From Candidatus Avipropionibacterium avicola (GTDB lineage: Bacteria > Actinomycetota > Actinomycetes > Propionibacteriales > Propionibacteriaceae): a stretch of 6,531 bases of DNA. A program made the translations under genes and the position numbers. A model generated the notes under the pieces. The model saw only the letters and a list, made by a program, of their open reading frames with translations. It was not told the DNA's origin and did not search any database. The stretch lies in NCBI GenBank assembly GCA_018715445.1, contig DVLP01000318.1, forward strand, positions 1 through 6,531. Reading direction: 5' to 3'. This document shows, in pieces, positions 5,020-6,531 of this stretch (its first letter is position 1; each line of letters starts with the position of its first letter).

Positions 5020-6479
5020 CCACACCACACCGCTACGACCTGGCCAGCGCCACCGCCGAGGAGGTCGGCCTCGACCCGGCCGCGCTCGCCACCTTCGAGG
5101 CAGCCGTGCAGCGACGCAGCCTGACCCTGCACTCCCTGTTGGTGATCCGTCACGGCCGGGTCGTGCTGGAGCGCCACAACCCACCGTGGACCGGCGAGAC
5201 CCCGCACCGGATGTACTCGATCAGCAAGAGCTTCGCGAGTGTGGCGATCGGGTGGTGCGTGGGCCAGGACCTGCTCGACCTGGACGACCGGGTGATCGAC
5301 CACTTCCCCGAGCACGATCGGGCCGACCTGCACCCCTGGGTCGCGGCGATGACCGTGCGTCACCTGTTGACGATGTCGACCGCGTACGGCGAGACCACCT
5401 ACAAGCACGGTGAGGACACCGACCTGGTCCGCACCTTCTTCACCGCAACGCCCACCCGGCCACCGGGACGACTCTTCGCCTACGACACCTCCGCCTCGGT
5501 CGTGCTCGGCGCCCTGGTCGAACGACTCAGCGGCCGTTCCCTGACCGAGCTGCTGACCGAGGTGGTGTGGCCGGCGGTGCGCGCCACGGGCCGGCTACGG
5601 GCCCTGCGCACCCCGACCGGACTGCCGCTCGACCACGCCCCACTCGGCAGCCCCGCCTGGCGCGAGGTCCGCGACAATCCCCTCGGCCACGACCACGCCG
5701 GATCAGGGGTTCTCTGCACTCCAAGGGATCTGGCGCGTTTGGCCCAGTTCTGCCTGGACCGGGGCCGGGTGGACGGTCAACAGATCGTGCCTGAGTCGTA
5801 CCTGCGGGAGGCCACCAGTCACCAGAACGACATCGACCTGCGGCTCGGCCACGACCCGGCGGTCGTCACCGGCTACGGCTACCAGTTCTGGATGCTGCCG
5901 CACGGGGGTTTCGCCTGCGTGGGCATGGGTGGCCAGCTCGCCCTGGTCCATCCCGAGCATGACCTGATCGTGGTCACCACCGCCGACAACCAGCTGGTCG
6001 GCTCGCTCGACACGCACGTGGTGCCGCTGGTCCTGGACCACCTGGTGCTCCCGCTGCAGGATCGCCCGACCCCGACTGCACCGGCCCGCACCACCGGAAC
6101 GGACCGGCTGGACGGGACCGAGCACCGTTTCGCCGACAACCCGTTCGAGATCACCTCACTGCGGGTCGCGACCGGCCCGGACCACGGGATCCTCACCCTG
6201 GTGGGGATCCGGGGCGAACGGGTGATCGAGTTCGGGTGGGACCAGTGGCGGTCGTTCCGCTTCCCGGTCCATGACCTGCCTGCCCGCGCTCGGGGTCGGT
6301 GGCAGGGTGACGACCGGCTGAGGATCAGCGTACGGATCGAGGGCGAGCACCTCGGCTCGATCGAGATCCTCCTGGTCCCGGGCGACGACGGCACCCTCAC
6401 CGTGGCGATGGTGAAGGCCGCCGAGGCCCTGCTCGGCGAGTACCAGGGAGTCGCGACCTCGCTCGGCCCGGACAGCTAG
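5016..6479 (+). CDS. Serine hydrolase, beta-lactamase/class C (PF00144-type) fold
   Basis: This 487-residue hydrolase belongs to the large group covering class C beta-lactamases, DD-peptidases, esterases and 6-aminohexanoate-dimer hydrolase. The nucleophile motif is S68-I-S-K71 in MYSISKSFASVAIG (66-79). LDLDDRV (87-93) and MTVRHLLTM (112-120) follow, as usual. The second motif is Y156 in FAYDTSASVVLG (154-165), a Y-D-T form instead of YxN. GSGVLCTPRDLARLAQ (229-244) is the family's late conserved block, and GMGGQ (303-307) sits where the KTG/HxG motif is expected. The catalytic domain ends near 345. After a Pro/Thr-rich linker (351-362), about 110 residues form a beta-rich C-terminal domain I cannot name. 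There is no signal peptide, so it should be cytosolic, which argues against a cell-wall peptidase or a secreted beta-lactamase. It overlaps the methyltransferase stop by ATGA. Fold firm, substrate unknown. Confidence 0.88.
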   Translation: MTTPHRYDLASATAEEVGLDPAALATFEAAVQRRSLTLHSLLVIRHGRVVLERHNPPWTGETPHRMYSISKSFASVAIGWCVGQDLLDLDDRVIDHFPEHDRADLHPWVAAMTVRHLLTMSTAYGETTYKHGEDTDLVRTFFTATPTRPPGRLFAYDTSASVVLGALVERLSGRSLTELLTEVVWPAVRATGRLRALRTPTGLPLDHAPLGSPAWREVRDNPLGHDHAGSGVLCTPRDLARLAQFCLDRGRVDGQQIVPESYLREATSHQNDIDLRLGHDPAVVTGYGYQFWMLPHGGFACVGMGGQLALVHPEHDLIVVTTADNQLVGSLDTHVVPLVLDHLVLPLQDRPTPTAPARTTGTDRLDGTEHRFADNPFEITSLRVATGPDHGILTLVGIRGERVIEFGWDQWRSFRFPVHDLPARARGRWQGDDRLRISVRIEGEHLGSIEILLVPGDDGTLTVAMVKAAEALLGEYQGVATSLGPDS

Positions 6480-6531
6480 CTCGCCGCGCGGATCATGTCC
6501 TGCAGTTCCTTGGTGGTCTGGGCTGCGGCCT
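6476..6531 (-). CDS. C-terminal end of an unidentified convergent gene (partial)
   Basis: On the minus strand a frame is open from the right edge through 17 codons to a TAG at 6478-6476. The residues read AAAQTTKELQDMIRAAS, an alanine-rich, probably helical tail whose third codon positions are mostly G or C, as in the neighbouring genes. The stop lies inside the palindrome GCTAGC (6475-6480) and overlaps the hydrolase stop on the other strand by two bases. The piece is too short to name, and it could be a chance open frame. Confidence 0.4.
   Translation of the reverse strand, partial: AAAQTTKELQDMIRAAS

Noticed and set aside
1..6531. Mobile elements, CRISPR arrays, tRNA or rRNA genes
   Set aside because: No transposase, recombinase, spaced direct repeats or cloverleaf-like segments were found. 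Nearly every base is covered by coding sequence of similar composition.

Overview
The window is dense, high-GC bacterial DNA. Its GC-rich third codon positions, GTG starts, leaderless-looking promoters and gene families (DUF3099, an InhA/FabI-type reductase next to fabG, a SURF1 with the actinobacterial layout) point to an actinomycete. The FabI lacks the long substrate loop of mycobacterial InhA, so a non-mycolate actinomycete such as a member of the Propionibacteriales or a relative is plausible. That placement is inference.

Left half (1-2974, minus strand): a fatty-acid synthesis unit read leftwards in the order fabG, fabI, then a SulP-family anion transporter that runs off the left edge. 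fabG and fabI are the two reductases of the type II fatty acid elongation cycle. The SulP gene starts 11 nt after the fabI stop and carries the beginning of a STAS domain. This linkage matters because the STAS domain of a bacterial SulP protein (E. coli YchM/DauA) is known to bind acyl carrier protein.

Centre (2975-3039): a 65-bp divergent control region with back-to-back -10-like hexamers. Each lies 6-7 nt from a GTG start, which suggests that fabG and the DUF3099 gene are both transcribed as leaderless mRNAs.

Right half (3040-6479, plus strand): a small DUF3099 membrane protein, then SURF1 (cytochrome c oxidase assembly) with its own leaderless-type promoter, an RlmA-type 23S rRNA guanine-N1 methyltransferase, and a cytoplasmic serine hydrolase of the beta-lactamase/class C fold. 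The last three genes are joined by 4-nt ATGA overlaps, so they look like one translationally coupled operon with no obvious shared pathway. At the right edge the last 17 codons of a convergent minus-strand gene are visible, and its stop overlaps the hydrolase stop.

No RNA gene, mobile element, CRISPR array or clear terminator was found. The region is mostly conserved housekeeping sequence. The points most worth following are the SulP-FAS II linkage, the leaderless promoter set, and the rRNA methyltransferase in a SURF1 operon. I do not see a clearly new system.
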